Below, piece by piece: positions 47,139 to 55,632 of a stretch of 64,000 nucleotides of DNA. The stretch is from Aquimarina spongiae (GTDB lineage: Bacteria; Bacteroidota; Bacteroidia; Flavobacteriales; Flavobacteriaceae). The stretch spans positions 62,001-126,000 of the forward strand of contig NZ_FQYP01000009.1 in NCBI RefSeq assembly GCF_900141785.1, read 5' to 3'. Made by a program: the position numbers and the translations under genes. Position 1 is the first letter of the stretch. Every line of letters starts with the position of its first letter. The notes under the pieces were generated by a model, which was given only the letters and a program-made list of their open reading frames with translations, was not told the DNA's origin and ran no database searches.

Positions 47139-47152
47139 AAATTTTTGAAATC

Positions 47153-48544
47153 ATGGGAAAGAAACTAAGCGGAAAAGACCTGATTAAACTGGGTTTTCCA
47201 AAAAACAATAGCATTAATGTGACTTTGGGTCATATCAATAGATATCATAAACGAATAAAAAAAGAACAAATATTAACAGAAGCCAAAAAAGTACTGCTCA
47301 ATCCCGAAAATTATAAAGGGGATGGAGTTTGGGGTAAGGTAGCCGAAAGTTTACTAAGCCCGGTCGAGGTAAAAAGACACGCTTTGAAAACGACACGATC
47401 TCCTTTTGCAATATATGGCGAAAATGAAATCGATGATCAGGCAAAATACCAACTGTATGATGCATTAAAATTACCGGTAGCCGTTGCAGGAGCATTAATG
47501 CCCGATGCACATACAGGATATGGATTGCCAATTGGTGGAGTGTTGGCCACCCAAGATGCGGTGATCCCCTATGGAGTAGGAGTGGATATAGGATGTAGAA
47601 TGTGTTTAACGATATATCCGATACCCGTTTCTTTTTTGAAAGGAAAGAAACATCAACTCGAAAACATACTGGCAGAGCATACCAAATTCGGAATGTACGA
47701 AACCCATAAGATCAAACATGATCATGAGGTGTTTGAACGAGGTGAGTTTACAACCATTCCGTTTGTAAAGCGATTAAAAGACAAAGCCTATAAGCAATTG
47801 GGAACCTCTGGAGGAGGAAATCATTTTGTAGAATTTGGCGAGGTAACCATTACCGATGTCGACAACGCTTGGGATTTGCCGGTAGGATCTTATATAGGAT
47901 TGTTATCACATAGCGGATCTCGCGGATTGGGTGCCAATATTGCTAAACATTATACCTATCTGGCGACAAAGCAATGTCCGTTGCCCAAACATGTGCAACA
48001 ACTAGCTTGGTTGGATATCAATACCCACGATGGGCAGGAATATTGGCTAGCCATGAACTTGGCAGGAGATTATGCAAAGGCATGTCACGATGATATCCAT
48101 CGCAGAATTGGAAAACTACTGGGATCAAGACCAGTAGCCAAGATTGAAAATCATCACAATTTTGCCTGGAAACAAGAGGTAAATGGCGAGGAGTGTATTG
48201 TACACAGAAAGGGAGCCACCCCAGCTGCCAAAGGCGAGTTGGGAATCATCCCGGGATCGATGACAGCGCCAGGATTTATTGTAAGAGGACTGGGGAATGA
48301 GGCAAGTTTGCAGTCGGCATCGCACGGAGCGGGACGAGTCTTATCCAGACGAAAATGTAAGGAAACCTTAACACGTAGCGAAGTAAAAAAAGAATTGAAA
48401 GCGCACGAGGTAACCTTGATTGGCGGGGGGATAGATGAAGCGCCCATGGCGTACAAGGACATCCATAAAGTGATGGCCAATCAACAAGAACTGGTGGAAG
48501 TGCTGGGGACATTTACACCAAAAATTGTAAGAATGGATACATAG
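47153..48544 (+). CDS. RtcB-family RNA ligase, PrfH-linked
   Basis: A 463-residue RtcB with a canonical active site: PDAHTGYGLP, Asp145 and Cys148 (GVDIGCRM), His224 (GGNHF), His253 (HSGSRG), HHNFAW and the guanylylated His391 (SHGAGR). It is followed by prfH, the known rtcB2-prfH pair. In that system PrfH releases the peptide from ribosomes with a cleaved 16S decoding centre and RtcB2 reseals the break. Flanked by an exact 20-bp inverted repeat. Confidence 0.93.
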   Translation: MGKKLSGKDLIKLGFPKNNSINVTLGHINRYHKRIKKEQILTEAKKVLLNPENYKGDGVWGKVAESLLSPVEVKRHALKTTRSPFAIYGENEIDDQAKYQLYDALKLPVAVAGALMPDAHTGYGLPIGGVLATQDAVIPYGVGVDIGCRMCLTIYPIPVSFLKGKKHQLENILAEHTKFGMYETHKIKHDHEVFERGEFTTIPFVKRLKDKAYKQLGTSGGGNHFVEFGEVTITDVDNAWDLPVGSYIGLLSHSGSRGLGANIAKHYTYLATKQCPLPKHVQQLAWLDINTHDGQEYWLAMNLAGDYAKACHDDIHRRIGKLLGSRPVAKIENHHNFAWKQEVNGEECIVHRKGATPAAKGELGIIPGSMTAPGFIVRGLGNEASLQSASHGAGRVLSRRKCKETLTRSEVKKELKAHEVTLIGGGIDEAPMAYKDIHKVMANQQELVEVLGTFTPKIVRMDT

Positions 48545-48576
48545 AAGGAGGGAAGAGCATTACCGTACACTTCGCT

Positions 48577-48596
48577 ACACTTCGACAGGCTCAGTG
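48577..48596 (-). repeat. 20-bp repeat right of rtcB2 (inverted)
   Basis: Exact reverse complement of 46939-46958. No transposase lies between the two copies. Confidence 0.75.
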
Positions 48597-48698
48597 TGCG
48601 GTAAGTGCTCCATCTCTAGGAAGAAATAGAGGTAACCCTGGAAGTTTTGGTTCGTTTTTTCATCAATGGAAAAAATGAACATCAATAAAAAGAAAATT

Positions 48699-49394
48699 AT
48701 GAATCAAAAGATAATACAAATAACTGCGGGTAGAGGTCCGGCAGAATGTTGCTGGGTAGTGGCCCAGGTACTTAAATATTTTTTGGAAGAGGTACAACAA
48801 CAAGGTTTTGAATATACGGTCATCCAAAGAATCGCTGGAGTAGAAAATGGCACAGTACAATCGGCTACGGTACAGCTAGAAGGTAAAGAGCTGGATAGCT
48901 TTGTAAAATCGTGGATCGGCACTATACAATGGATCGGTACCTCGAGGTTTAGGAAGTATCATAAACGAAAAAATTGGTTTATCGGATTGTACGAATTGGA
49001 GCAAATCGCAAATCAACAAATACATCAAAAGGATATCACTTTTGAAACCATGCGAAGCACCGGCCCAGGTGGGCAACATGTCAACAAAGTAAACTCGGCA
49101 GTGCGGGCAACCCATCTGCCAACCAAAACCAGTGTGGTAGTGATGGATAGCAGATCGCAACATCAAAATAAAAAGCTAGCGATCCAAAGGTTACAAGAAA
49201 AGCTGATTGCGATTGGCTTGGAGCAATTGAAGCAATCGATCACCGATCAGTGGGAAAATCATCTCTCGGTACAACGGGGAAATCCCATACGGGTGTACAA
49301 GGGATCGGATTTTAAAAAACAGAAGAAGGTAAAGACCTTCAAAACAAAAAGAAATCAACTCAAAAAAGAGTTGCGTAACGAATTAAAGAACTAG
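48699..49394 (+). CDS. prfH: Peptide chain release factor H (PrfH)
   Basis: A class I release-factor homologue of about 231 residues. GPGGQHVNKV contains the GGQ motif that triggers peptidyl-tRNA hydrolysis. The N-terminal stop-codon recognition domain of RF1/RF2 is replaced by a short PrfH-type domain (ITAGRGPAECC). I prefer the ATG at 48699, which gives a family-like start; ATGs at 48666 and 48675 are in frame. It pairs with rtcB2 154 bp upstream and with a TPR gene 4 bp downstream. Confidence 0.9.
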   Translation: MNQKIIQITAGRGPAECCWVVAQVLKYFLEEVQQQGFEYTVIQRIAGVENGTVQSATVQLEGKELDSFVKSWIGTIQWIGTSRFRKYHKRKNWFIGLYELEQIANQQIHQKDITFETMRSTGPGGQHVNKVNSAVRATHLPTKTSVVVMDSRSQHQNKKLAIQRLQEKLIAIGLEQLKQSITDQWENHLSVQRGNPIRVYKGSDFKKQKKVKTFKTKRNQLKKELRNELKN

Positions 49395-49398
49395 AACG

Positions 49399-49926
49399 AT
49401 GAATACTATATTAGATAAGTATTTGCTTCAGGCGCTGGATGCATACCCATATAATCTCGACGAGGTGGTGGAGTCTTTGAACTATGCACTATCGTATAAC
49501 GAAAAGAATCCAATGGCGTTGTGCTTACTGGGGCAGATCCATGCCGAGAGCCTTAGAAATTATGAGGTAGCCAAAGAATATTTTCAGCAAGCTTTGGCAG
49601 AAGATATGTATACGTTGGAGGTGTACCCAAAATACATCAATGTATTACTATGGAATGAAGATTACAAAGAAGCCGAAAAATTGATTGATTTCGCACTAAC
49701 GGTAAAAGGAACGGATAAAGCGATGTTATATCTTAAGAAAGCCATTCTTTTTGAACATAAAAGAAAGTATAAAAAAGCTTTAAAATGTTTGAAGTTGGCC
49801 AAAACCAATGCCTATAACAATCAATTTATTCACGATTTGAAAGAGGAAAAGAACAGAATCAAAGGCAAAATGCCAAAGAAAAAAACTGAGAATCAGCCCT
49901 CTGGAGAAGCGAAAAAGGACAATTAG
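49399..49926 (+). CDS. TPR protein of the prfH operon
   Basis: A 175-residue cytosolic protein with about four TPR-like helix pairs (AYPYNLDEVVESLNYAL, ALCLLGQIHAESLRNYEVAKEYF, DYKEAEKLIDFAL, KYKKALKCLKLAK, all in part). It has a lysine-rich tail and no other domain. It starts 4 bp after prfH, so it belongs to that operon. A role as a scaffold for the repair enzymes is possible but unproven. Confidence 0.8.
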   Translation: MNTILDKYLLQALDAYPYNLDEVVESLNYALSYNEKNPMALCLLGQIHAESLRNYEVAKEYFQQALAEDMYTLEVYPKYINVLLWNEDYKEAEKLIDFALTVKGTDKAMLYLKKAILFEHKRKYKKALKCLKLAKTNAYNNQFIHDLKEEKNRIKGKMPKKKTENQPSGEAKKDN

Positions 49927-49962
49927 GAAAATCTTGTAATATTTCGTATATTAATACAATCA

Positions 49963-50085
49963 ATGAACCAACATAATATACATATCGAAAAATTACAAGT
50001 ACTGCTTGGGCAGTGTGATAGCAGATGGATTTTAATCAAATCCGTCGGCAGGACGTATGTAGATTATGGTGATTCTTTTACATAA
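49963..50085 (+). CDS. Leader-peptide-like sORF B
   Basis: Forty residues starting MNQHNIHIEKLQVLL and containing QCDSRWI, matched by QCNYRWI in sORF C. GGACGT (50051-50056) in its codons can pair with CGTCC in the next terminator. It begins 37 bp after the TPR stop. Confidence 0.5.
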   Translation: MNQHNIHIEKLQVLLGQCDSRWILIKSVGRTYVDYGDSFT

Positions 50086-50113
50086 GGAATACCAGAAAAA
50101 TCAATATATCAAG

Positions 50114-50141
50114 AGCGTCCAAGAAATTGGGCGCTTTTTTT
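50114..50141 (+). terminator. Terminator of unit B
   Basis: AGCGTCCAA/TTGGGCGCT, 9 bp with one wobble, GAAA tetraloop, T run. Alternative pairing of its left arm with 50051-50056 is possible. Confidence 0.85.
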
Positions 50142-50211
50142 GTGGTATACAAATAGATAAATACATAAATCAACAAACACCTAAGTAAATGACCTCGGAG
50201 AAACCCATGAA

Positions 50212-50242
50212 GTGGTGATCAGAATATAATTTTGATTACCAC
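50212..50242 (+). other. Structured hairpin downstream of unit B
   Basis: GTGGTGATCA (50212-50221) pairs with TGATTACCAC (50233-50242), 10 bp with one G-T pair. It is flanked by CCTC...GAGG that could extend it. It has no T tail, so it is not a terminator. Confidence 0.5.
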
Positions 50243-50474
50243 GCAAACCTCAGAGGATTTAAATCTCGATTATCGAGTAAAACAGCAATTTAGGATTGCA
50301 ACTATTGAATGATTTGAACGTAGTTTAATTGTAAAAACGAATACAAAGTAAAAACACCTTAAAAGTGATTGTAAAAAAGCAAATCGCTGATCTGTAAATG
50401 ATTGCCTAAACCCCAAAAAATTCGCTAAATAGCGAATAGGGATATCTTTGCTTTTGTTTATTGTAACTATTTGG

Positions 50475-50532
50475 TAATCAATAAAATAAGTGTTAAAAAA
50501 TTTGTGGATTTAAGAAAATATTTAGATATTTG
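50475..50532 (+). promoter_or_regulatory. Conserved promoter module, copy 2
   Basis: TAATCAATAAAATAA, TTG at 50502 and TTTG at 50529 (27 bp). It lies 70 bp upstream of the palindromic promoter, so two promoters drive the next genes. Confidence 0.6.
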
Positions 50533-50570
50533 GTACTCATTAAAACAATAAATAGTATCTGTAATATTCA

Positions 50571-50607
50571 CTACGCAAAATGAATGCGTAGTACTCGCAG
50601 AGATTTG
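50571..50607 (+). promoter_or_regulatory. Palindromic promoter before the 79-aa ORF
   Basis: CTACGCAA (50571-50578), 5-nt gap, ATGCGTAG (50584-50591), TTTGTAG from 50604. The geometry is the same as at the two other sites, and AGAGATTTGT also occurs at the 43131 site. Confidence 0.8.
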
Positions 50608-50644
50608 TAGAACATATAATTTAAAAACAACTAAAATGTAAACA

Positions 50645-50884
50645 ATGAAGTATAGTAAATTTTATAACAAGAATCAGGAGCTAATAGCCTTCCTGTTGGC
50701 CGATACTTTTGGAGGCATTCTTGGCGTAGGATTAGATACTTCGGTTGTTGATCCTCTTCCAGCCAACATGCACCAACCAAAAAGCATAAAAAAACTGAAA
50801 AGAGTAGTTGCAACTATATGTAAAAACTCTGGCGAGGTAATAATTAGAGATAATTATACTTCCCGCAAGGCTTTAATTTCATAA
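50645..50884 (+). CDS. 79-residue protein of the palindrome regulon, unknown
   Basis: Starts MKYSKFYNKNQELIAFLL; a hydrophobic and glycine-rich middle (LADTFGGILGVGLD) and a basic C-terminal half. No family recognised. It begins about 30 nt after a palindromic promoter, which supports its expression. No clear signal peptide is visible. A toxin, a peptide precursor or a small regulator are all possible; I cannot choose. If it is not translated, the transcript is a long 5' leader. Confidence 0.5.
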   Translation: MKYSKFYNKNQELIAFLLADTFGGILGVGLDTSVVDPLPANMHQPKSIKKLKRVVATICKNSGEVIIRDNYTSRKALIS

Positions 50885-51297
50885 AGCTGGTTTTTAGTAA
50901 AAGGAGTCACATAGGCTGGTTTTGATAACCCGCCGGTTTGATTGCCCTTAGTATCGGTTACTTGTTTCCTAGACGATAAGCGTATCGTATGGCAATAGGT
51001 GTTCTTTGGTGTGTTGATTCGCGCAAAAGAACTTAGTCAGACATCGATTGCCACAGATAGTGCTTAGGACTAAGAATCGACTAGGAATTGGTAATGCACT
51101 GATCCATTATAAATAATCCAACTACAGTTGTCGGTTACCCAAAGGGGGAAAGTAGGGTGCCGCGACTGTACAGGATGTCTCTTTCCCAAAACCAAATGAC
51201 CATTTCCCATGGGTATCAGGTAGGCAATACATGCCAATCTGGGGGTAGATACCTATGGCGTATCCCAAACACGGAAAACAAAAAAACAACAAACAAC
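50885..51297 (+). ncRNA. 413-nt hairpin-rich leader, candidate structured RNA
   Basis: No ORF. Stems include ACGATA-AGCG-TATCGT (near 50975), CTTAGTC/GACTAAG (near 51030-51080), AACC-CGCC-GGTT, an ACAGTTGT/GCGACTGT helix around 51125-51170 (8 bp) enclosing ACCC/GGGT, and GGGAAAG/CTTTCCC (51146 with 51181). Some compete. It is transcribed from the palindromic promoter and lies before a small lipoprotein gene. No Rfam match is known to me. Confidence 0.45.
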
Positions 51298-51453
51298 ATG
51301 AAAACTTTGAAATACATATTATTAGCAATACTCCTAGGAATCAACTTAGTCTCTTGTGAGGCTCCTCCAATCCAGGATGAGGTTGGAATCGATCACATCG
51401 AAACCGTTTCTATCTCTGAGGATGACGAAAGTACTGTAGATCCTGAAGGATAA
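51298..51453 (+). CDS. Small lipoprotein of unknown function
   Basis: A 51-residue lipoprotein: signal peptide, then LVSC lipobox (Cys20) and an acidic mature part rich in Asp, Glu and Ser (SEDDESTVDPEG). The family is unknown. It precedes the three TPR histidine kinases, which are also lipoproteins, by 80 bp, with a terminator between. It could be a ligand or partner of these sensors. Confidence 0.65.
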   Translation: MKTLKYILLAILLGINLVSCEAPPIQDEVGIDHIETVSISEDDESTVDPEG

Positions 51454-51470
51454 GGAGTTAATTTATTTAT

Positions 51471-51509
51471 TAGAGCTTGATATATACTATCAGGCTCTAT
51501 TTATTTTTG
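51471..51509 (+). terminator. Terminator overlapping the first kinase promoter
   Basis: TAGAGCTTGATA/TATCAGGCTCTA (51471-51482 with 51488-51499), 12 bp with one wobble, then T-rich. A perfect -7 box TATTTTTG (51502-51509) with TTG 22 bp upstream in the stem overlaps it, so one element ends the lipoprotein message and starts the kinase message. Confidence 0.75.
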
Positions 51510-51534
51510 CTTAATTTTAGGCAAAAATTTGCTA

Positions 51535-53535
51535 ATGCGATTTAAATGTAGATTTTTTCTATATATACAGTTTGTAATCTTAATCTTTGCTTGTACCACC
51601 AAAGAACAAGAAGTTGTTAGCGAAAATCCTGAAATAGAACCTATTGCAGTTCAAACAAAGTTGGGAAATGATAAATCTTTGTCTGTTGCAGAACGAAAAA
51701 GACATCTTGAAAAGGCGAATGATTTGATAAATGCCTTGCCAAACGATACTACCAAAATCGCGGAGATTCATGGTCTTTCTGTGGATTATTTTTTTTTAAA
51801 AGACTATGTGCAATATAGGGTTCTGAATGAAAAGGCTTTAGAATTATCAAAGTTGTTAAAGGATTCTAGTGCAATAGCTAAATCCTACTCAAATATTGGT
51901 ATTTTTTATCGCCCAAATAACCCAGAAATTGCCTACAAAAATTTTTATGAGTCTAAAAAGATTTATGATGCATTCGAAAATAATAGACATAGAGATCCAA
52001 AAAGTTTTGCCTATAATTATGGAAAGGTTTTGATTGATTTATTTCGAATTAAACGAATGTCAAAGGATTATGTTGAAAGTGAATCCTTGACAATTAAGGC
52101 GATTGAGCTATTTAAATTGTCTGAGAATAAAAGGTATGTTTCCTTTTGTTATACCAACTTAGGTATTATAGCAAAATATTTAGGCAGGTATGATCAGGCT
52201 GTTGCATATCATAATAAGGCCATAGAAGCAGATTTAGGTACGAATAGGGAAATTGAACAAACCCTCATTTCCTTAAATAATATAGGAACCACTTATAAGT
52301 CTCAAAAAAAGTACTCAAAGGCAAAGGAAACATATGTTAAAGCACTAGAGTATAAGGAGTTTTTAAAAAAGGATCCTAGAAGATATGCTTTATTGACCGA
52401 TAATCTGGCTTACGTAGATTTTCTTTCAAATAATCTAGCTGAGATTCCTGACCTTTTTTATGAAGCACTTAAGGTAAGAGATAGTATAGGGGATAGAGAC
52501 GGACTTACTACAAGCTATTTCCATTTAGCAGAATATTTTGAATCTACAGGAAATGATAGCATTTCTAGAATATATGGATATCTAACGGAGAATTTAGCCA
52601 AAGAATTAAATCATAACGAAGAGTTACTAAAGTCCTATCAAATCCTTTCTAAAGTAAGTAGTCCCAAGGAAGGACTGCAATATGCTGAAGCCTACATCCA
52701 ACTAAATGATAGCTTGGTCAAAGAAGAACGATTGTTTCGAGATAAAATCGCTCGTATTCAGTTTGAAACTGAGGAAAAAGAACAGCAGATTGTAGAGAAG
52801 GAAGCGCAAATTGTTGAAAAGGAAGCACAAATCGCTACAGTAGAAAACCAAAATACGATTTATCTCTTAGGAATGCTATTGTTGGTTATGGGAATTACTT
52901 TTGCCATCTACTTTTTTAGACAACGTACCAAATACCTGGCGCAACAAAATCAGATGGTTCAGTTTCAAGCCAGTTATGAAACCGAGACGCGGATATCCAA
53001 ACGCTTGCACGATGAGTTGGGGAACGATATTTTTCAAGTCATGTTACAATATCAAAACGATCCTCATGATTCGCAGATCCTCGAAAAGCTAAACACTACC
53101 TATGCTAGAGCAAGAGATATTTCCAGAGAAAATAATGAGTTCGATATCGATGAATCCTTCCCTGAAGAACTGAGTGATATGCTAAAAAACTATACCAAAA
53201 ATGGGATACAACTCTTGGTTCGAGGGTTAGATAAAGTTGATTGGCAAGGCTTTGAGGCACCGGTAAAAATCACAGTCTATCGGGTACTTCAAGAGTTGAT
53301 GACCAATATGCAAAAACACAGTCAGGCGAGTATGGTGGTATTGGTATTTAACCAGGATAATAATACACTGCATATCAAGTACAGCGACAATGGGGTGGGG
53401 ATCGATAAAACGCAGCTACAATCCAAAAATGGACTACACAATACAGAAAAGCGTATTCGTGCTATAGATGGAACTTTGATCTTTGAATCCGAAAAAGAAA
53501 AAGGGTTTAAAGCTGATATCAAGATTCCTGCTTAG
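51535..53535 (+). CDS. Lipoprotein TPR histidine kinase K1
   Basis: A 666-residue NarL-type (HisKA_3) sensor kinase. The ATG at 51535 gives a signal peptide with lipobox FACTT; an upstream TTG is less likely. About residues 35-405 are TPR repeats in the periplasm, then a helix and coiled coil (EEKEQQIVEKEAQ), one transmembrane helix (about 437-457), the H-box RISKRLHDELG (His492) and an ATPase with ELMTNMQKHSQ and DNGVGI. K1 has its own N-terminal sequence, while its last 270 residues are nearly identical to K2 and K3. Confidence 0.87.
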   Translation: MRFKCRFFLYIQFVILIFACTTKEQEVVSENPEIEPIAVQTKLGNDKSLSVAERKRHLEKANDLINALPNDTTKIAEIHGLSVDYFFLKDYVQYRVLNEKALELSKLLKDSSAIAKSYSNIGIFYRPNNPEIAYKNFYESKKIYDAFENNRHRDPKSFAYNYGKVLIDLFRIKRMSKDYVESESLTIKAIELFKLSENKRYVSFCYTNLGIIAKYLGRYDQAVAYHNKAIEADLGTNREIEQTLISLNNIGTTYKSQKKYSKAKETYVKALEYKEFLKKDPRRYALLTDNLAYVDFLSNNLAEIPDLFYEALKVRDSIGDRDGLTTSYFHLAEYFESTGNDSISRIYGYLTENLAKELNHNEELLKSYQILSKVSSPKEGLQYAEAYIQLNDSLVKEERLFRDKIARIQFETEEKEQQIVEKEAQIVEKEAQIATVENQNTIYLLGMLLLVMGITFAIYFFRQRTKYLAQQNQMVQFQASYETETRISKRLHDELGNDIFQVMLQYQNDPHDSQILEKLNTTYARARDISRENNEFDIDESFPEELSDMLKNYTKNGIQLLVRGLDKVDWQGFEAPVKITVYRVLQELMTNMQKHSQASMVVLVFNQDNNTLHIKYSDNGVGIDKTQLQSKNGLHNTEKRIRAIDGTLIFESEKEKGFKADIKIPA

Positions 53536-53589
53536 TTCGTTTATTTCTTCGGGACTTATCCTTATTTTTATAAGGTTAATCGTCATTGT

Positions 53590-55578
53590 ATGCTTCAAAG
53601 ACTTGCCTGTTTACTACTAATCGTATGTGTTTTCTTTTCTTGTAAGGATACGGATCCTACTCCTAGAGTCGATGCTGCTATTACTCAGTTAGATGTAATA
53701 GATGAACTTATCGAACAGACAGAGGATAAAAACAAATCTAAAGAAGAAAAGAAAAAGCTTCTTAGAGAGTTAGATAGTCTTGTTTCTAAGTTGCCAGATA
53801 ATTCTAACAAGATTCATAAACATCGTGAGTTGGCTTTAATTTATTATTATTTGGAAGATTATGTGAATTTTAAAGCTATTTCTGAGAAAGCCTTAGATCT
53901 TTCAATTTCTATCGGTGATTCATTAGGAATCGCAAAATCATATTTAAGTTTAGGTATTTACTATAGAAATTTTCAAAATAATACAATTGCTTACAAGAAT
54001 TTTTATCAAGCCGAAAAAATATGTTCCTTAATCAAAAAAAACAATGATGTCCGTTTTACTCATGGTAATATCTTGGTTAATCTAGCTCAAATAAAGAGGA
54101 GAGCAAAAGATTATAGTAAAAGTGAAGCTTATACGATAGCTGCTATCAAACAATTTCATTTATCCGGAAATAAAGAATATATCCCAATTTGTTATTCAAA
54201 CCTTGGTTCAATTGCTAAATATTTAGGAAGATATGAAGAAGCTATAGCATATCACAAAAAAGCTATGCAATTTGATGTAAACTCTGATAGAGAAATACGA
54301 CAGATTTTGATTTCTCTAAATAATATTGGGGTAACCTATAAGTCTCAACAAAAATATGATCAGGCTAAAGAAGCATTTCATACAGCATTATCCTATAAGG
54401 ATTTTTTAAAAAAAGATCGCAAAAGATACGCTTTACTAACAGATAATTTGGCTTACGCAAAGTTTCTTTCCAATGATTTGGAAAATATACCTAAGCTTTT
54501 TTATAAAGCATTAAATATAAGAGATAGTATTGGAGATAAAAATGGTTTGACTACTAATAATTTGCATTTAGCAGAGTATTTTCAATCAATCGGTAAGAAT
54601 GGGATTTCAAAGAAGTATGCAAATCAGGCGGTGTATTTAGCAAAAGAATTGAATCATAATGAAGAACTTCTACAAGCCTATCAAATCCTTTCCAAAGTAA
54701 GCAATGCTAAAGAAGGCCTACAATATGCAGAGGCTTATATTCAACTAAATGATAGCTTGGTCAAAGAAGAACGACTGTTTCGAGATAAAATCGCTCGTAT
54801 CCAGTTTGAAACCGAAGAAAAAGAACAGCAGATTGTTGAGAAGGAAGCACAAATTGTTGAAAAGGAAGCACAAATCACTACAGTAGAAAACCGAAATACG
54901 ATTTATCTGTTAGGTATCTTGTTGCTGCTTATGGGGATTGGCTTTGCTATCTATTTCTTTAAACAACGCACCAAATACCTGGCGCAACAAAACCAGATGG
55001 TACAGTTTCAAGCCAGTTATGAGACCGAGACCAGGATTTCCAAACGCTTGCATGATGATTTGGGGAATGACATTTTTCAGGTAATGTTGCAGTATCAAAA
55101 CGATCCTCATGATTCCAAAATCTTAGAGCGACTAAATGCAACTTATGCTAAAGCAAGAGATATTTCCAGAGAAAATAATGAGTTTGATATTGATGAGTCG
55201 TTCCCGGAAGAACTGAGCGATATGCTAAAAAACTATACCAAAAATGGCATACAATTGTTAGTTCGTGGTCTAGATAAAATCGATTGGCAAGGGTTTGAGG
55301 CACCGGTAAAAATAACGGTGTATAGAGTACTCCAAGAGCTGATGACCAATATGCAAAAACACAGTCAGGCGAGTATGGTGGTTTTGGTATTTAACCAGGA
55401 TAATAATACACTACACATCAAATATACCGACAATGGAGTGGGGATCGATAAAACACAATTGCAATCCAAAAATGGACTACACAATACAGAAAAACGTATT
55501 CGTGCTATAGATGGAACCCTTATCTTTGAATCCGAAAAAGAAAAAGGGTTTAAAGCCGATATTAAGATTCCTGCTTAG
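53590..55578 (+). CDS. Lipoprotein TPR histidine kinase K2
   Basis: A 662-residue paralogue of K1 and close twin of K3. The lipobox is FFSC (Cys18). TPR sensor region about 35-400, EKEQQIVEKEAQ coiled coil, one transmembrane helix, H-box His488, HATPase to the end. The upstream 54-bp spacer, including a CCTTA-TAAGG hairpin, is repeated before K3. K2 and K3 share almost the whole N-terminus, K1 does not. Confidence 0.87.
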   Translation: MLQRLACLLLIVCVFFSCKDTDPTPRVDAAITQLDVIDELIEQTEDKNKSKEEKKKLLRELDSLVSKLPDNSNKIHKHRELALIYYYLEDYVNFKAISEKALDLSISIGDSLGIAKSYLSLGIYYRNFQNNTIAYKNFYQAEKICSLIKKNNDVRFTHGNILVNLAQIKRRAKDYSKSEAYTIAAIKQFHLSGNKEYIPICYSNLGSIAKYLGRYEEAIAYHKKAMQFDVNSDREIRQILISLNNIGVTYKSQQKYDQAKEAFHTALSYKDFLKKDRKRYALLTDNLAYAKFLSNDLENIPKLFYKALNIRDSIGDKNGLTTNNLHLAEYFQSIGKNGISKKYANQAVYLAKELNHNEELLQAYQILSKVSNAKEGLQYAEAYIQLNDSLVKEERLFRDKIARIQFETEEKEQQIVEKEAQIVEKEAQITTVENRNTIYLLGILLLLMGIGFAIYFFKQRTKYLAQQNQMVQFQASYETETRISKRLHDDLGNDIFQVMLQYQNDPHDSKILERLNATYAKARDISRENNEFDIDESFPEELSDMLKNYTKNGIQLLVRGLDKIDWQGFEAPVKITVYRVLQELMTNMQKHSQASMVVLVFNQDNNTLHIKYTDNGVGIDKTQLQSKNGLHNTEKRIRAIDGTLIFESEKEKGFKADIKIPA

Positions 55579-55632
55579 TTCGTTTATTTCTTCAAGAGAT
55601 CTCCTTATTTTTATAAGGTTAATCGTCATTGT

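Larger units (their letters stand above)
46177..47152 (+). other. 976-bp regulatory intergenic region before rtcB2
   Basis: Apart from two short ORF-terminator units, it contains a promoter module (46573-46631), a copy of a CACTGAG...GTCGAAGTGT dispersed repeat (46679-46698 and 46939-46958) and a 120-nt structured repeat (47019-47138) that ends 14 bp before rtcB2. It shares sequence with the region at 59950-60100. Confidence 0.7.
49927..50644 (+). other. 718-bp regulatory region between prfH operon and 79-aa ORF
   Basis: It holds unit B (sORF plus terminator), a hairpin at 50212-50242 (10 bp, GTGGTGATCA with TGATTACCAC), a CTCGA-TTA-TCGAG hairpin near 50266, promoter module copy 2 and a palindromic promoter. 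I see no other coding sequence. Confidence 0.7.

Noticed and set aside
46939..48596. Insertion sequence carrying rtcB2
   Set aside because: No transposase, no target duplication and arms of only 20 bp; the pair is better read as dispersed repeats.
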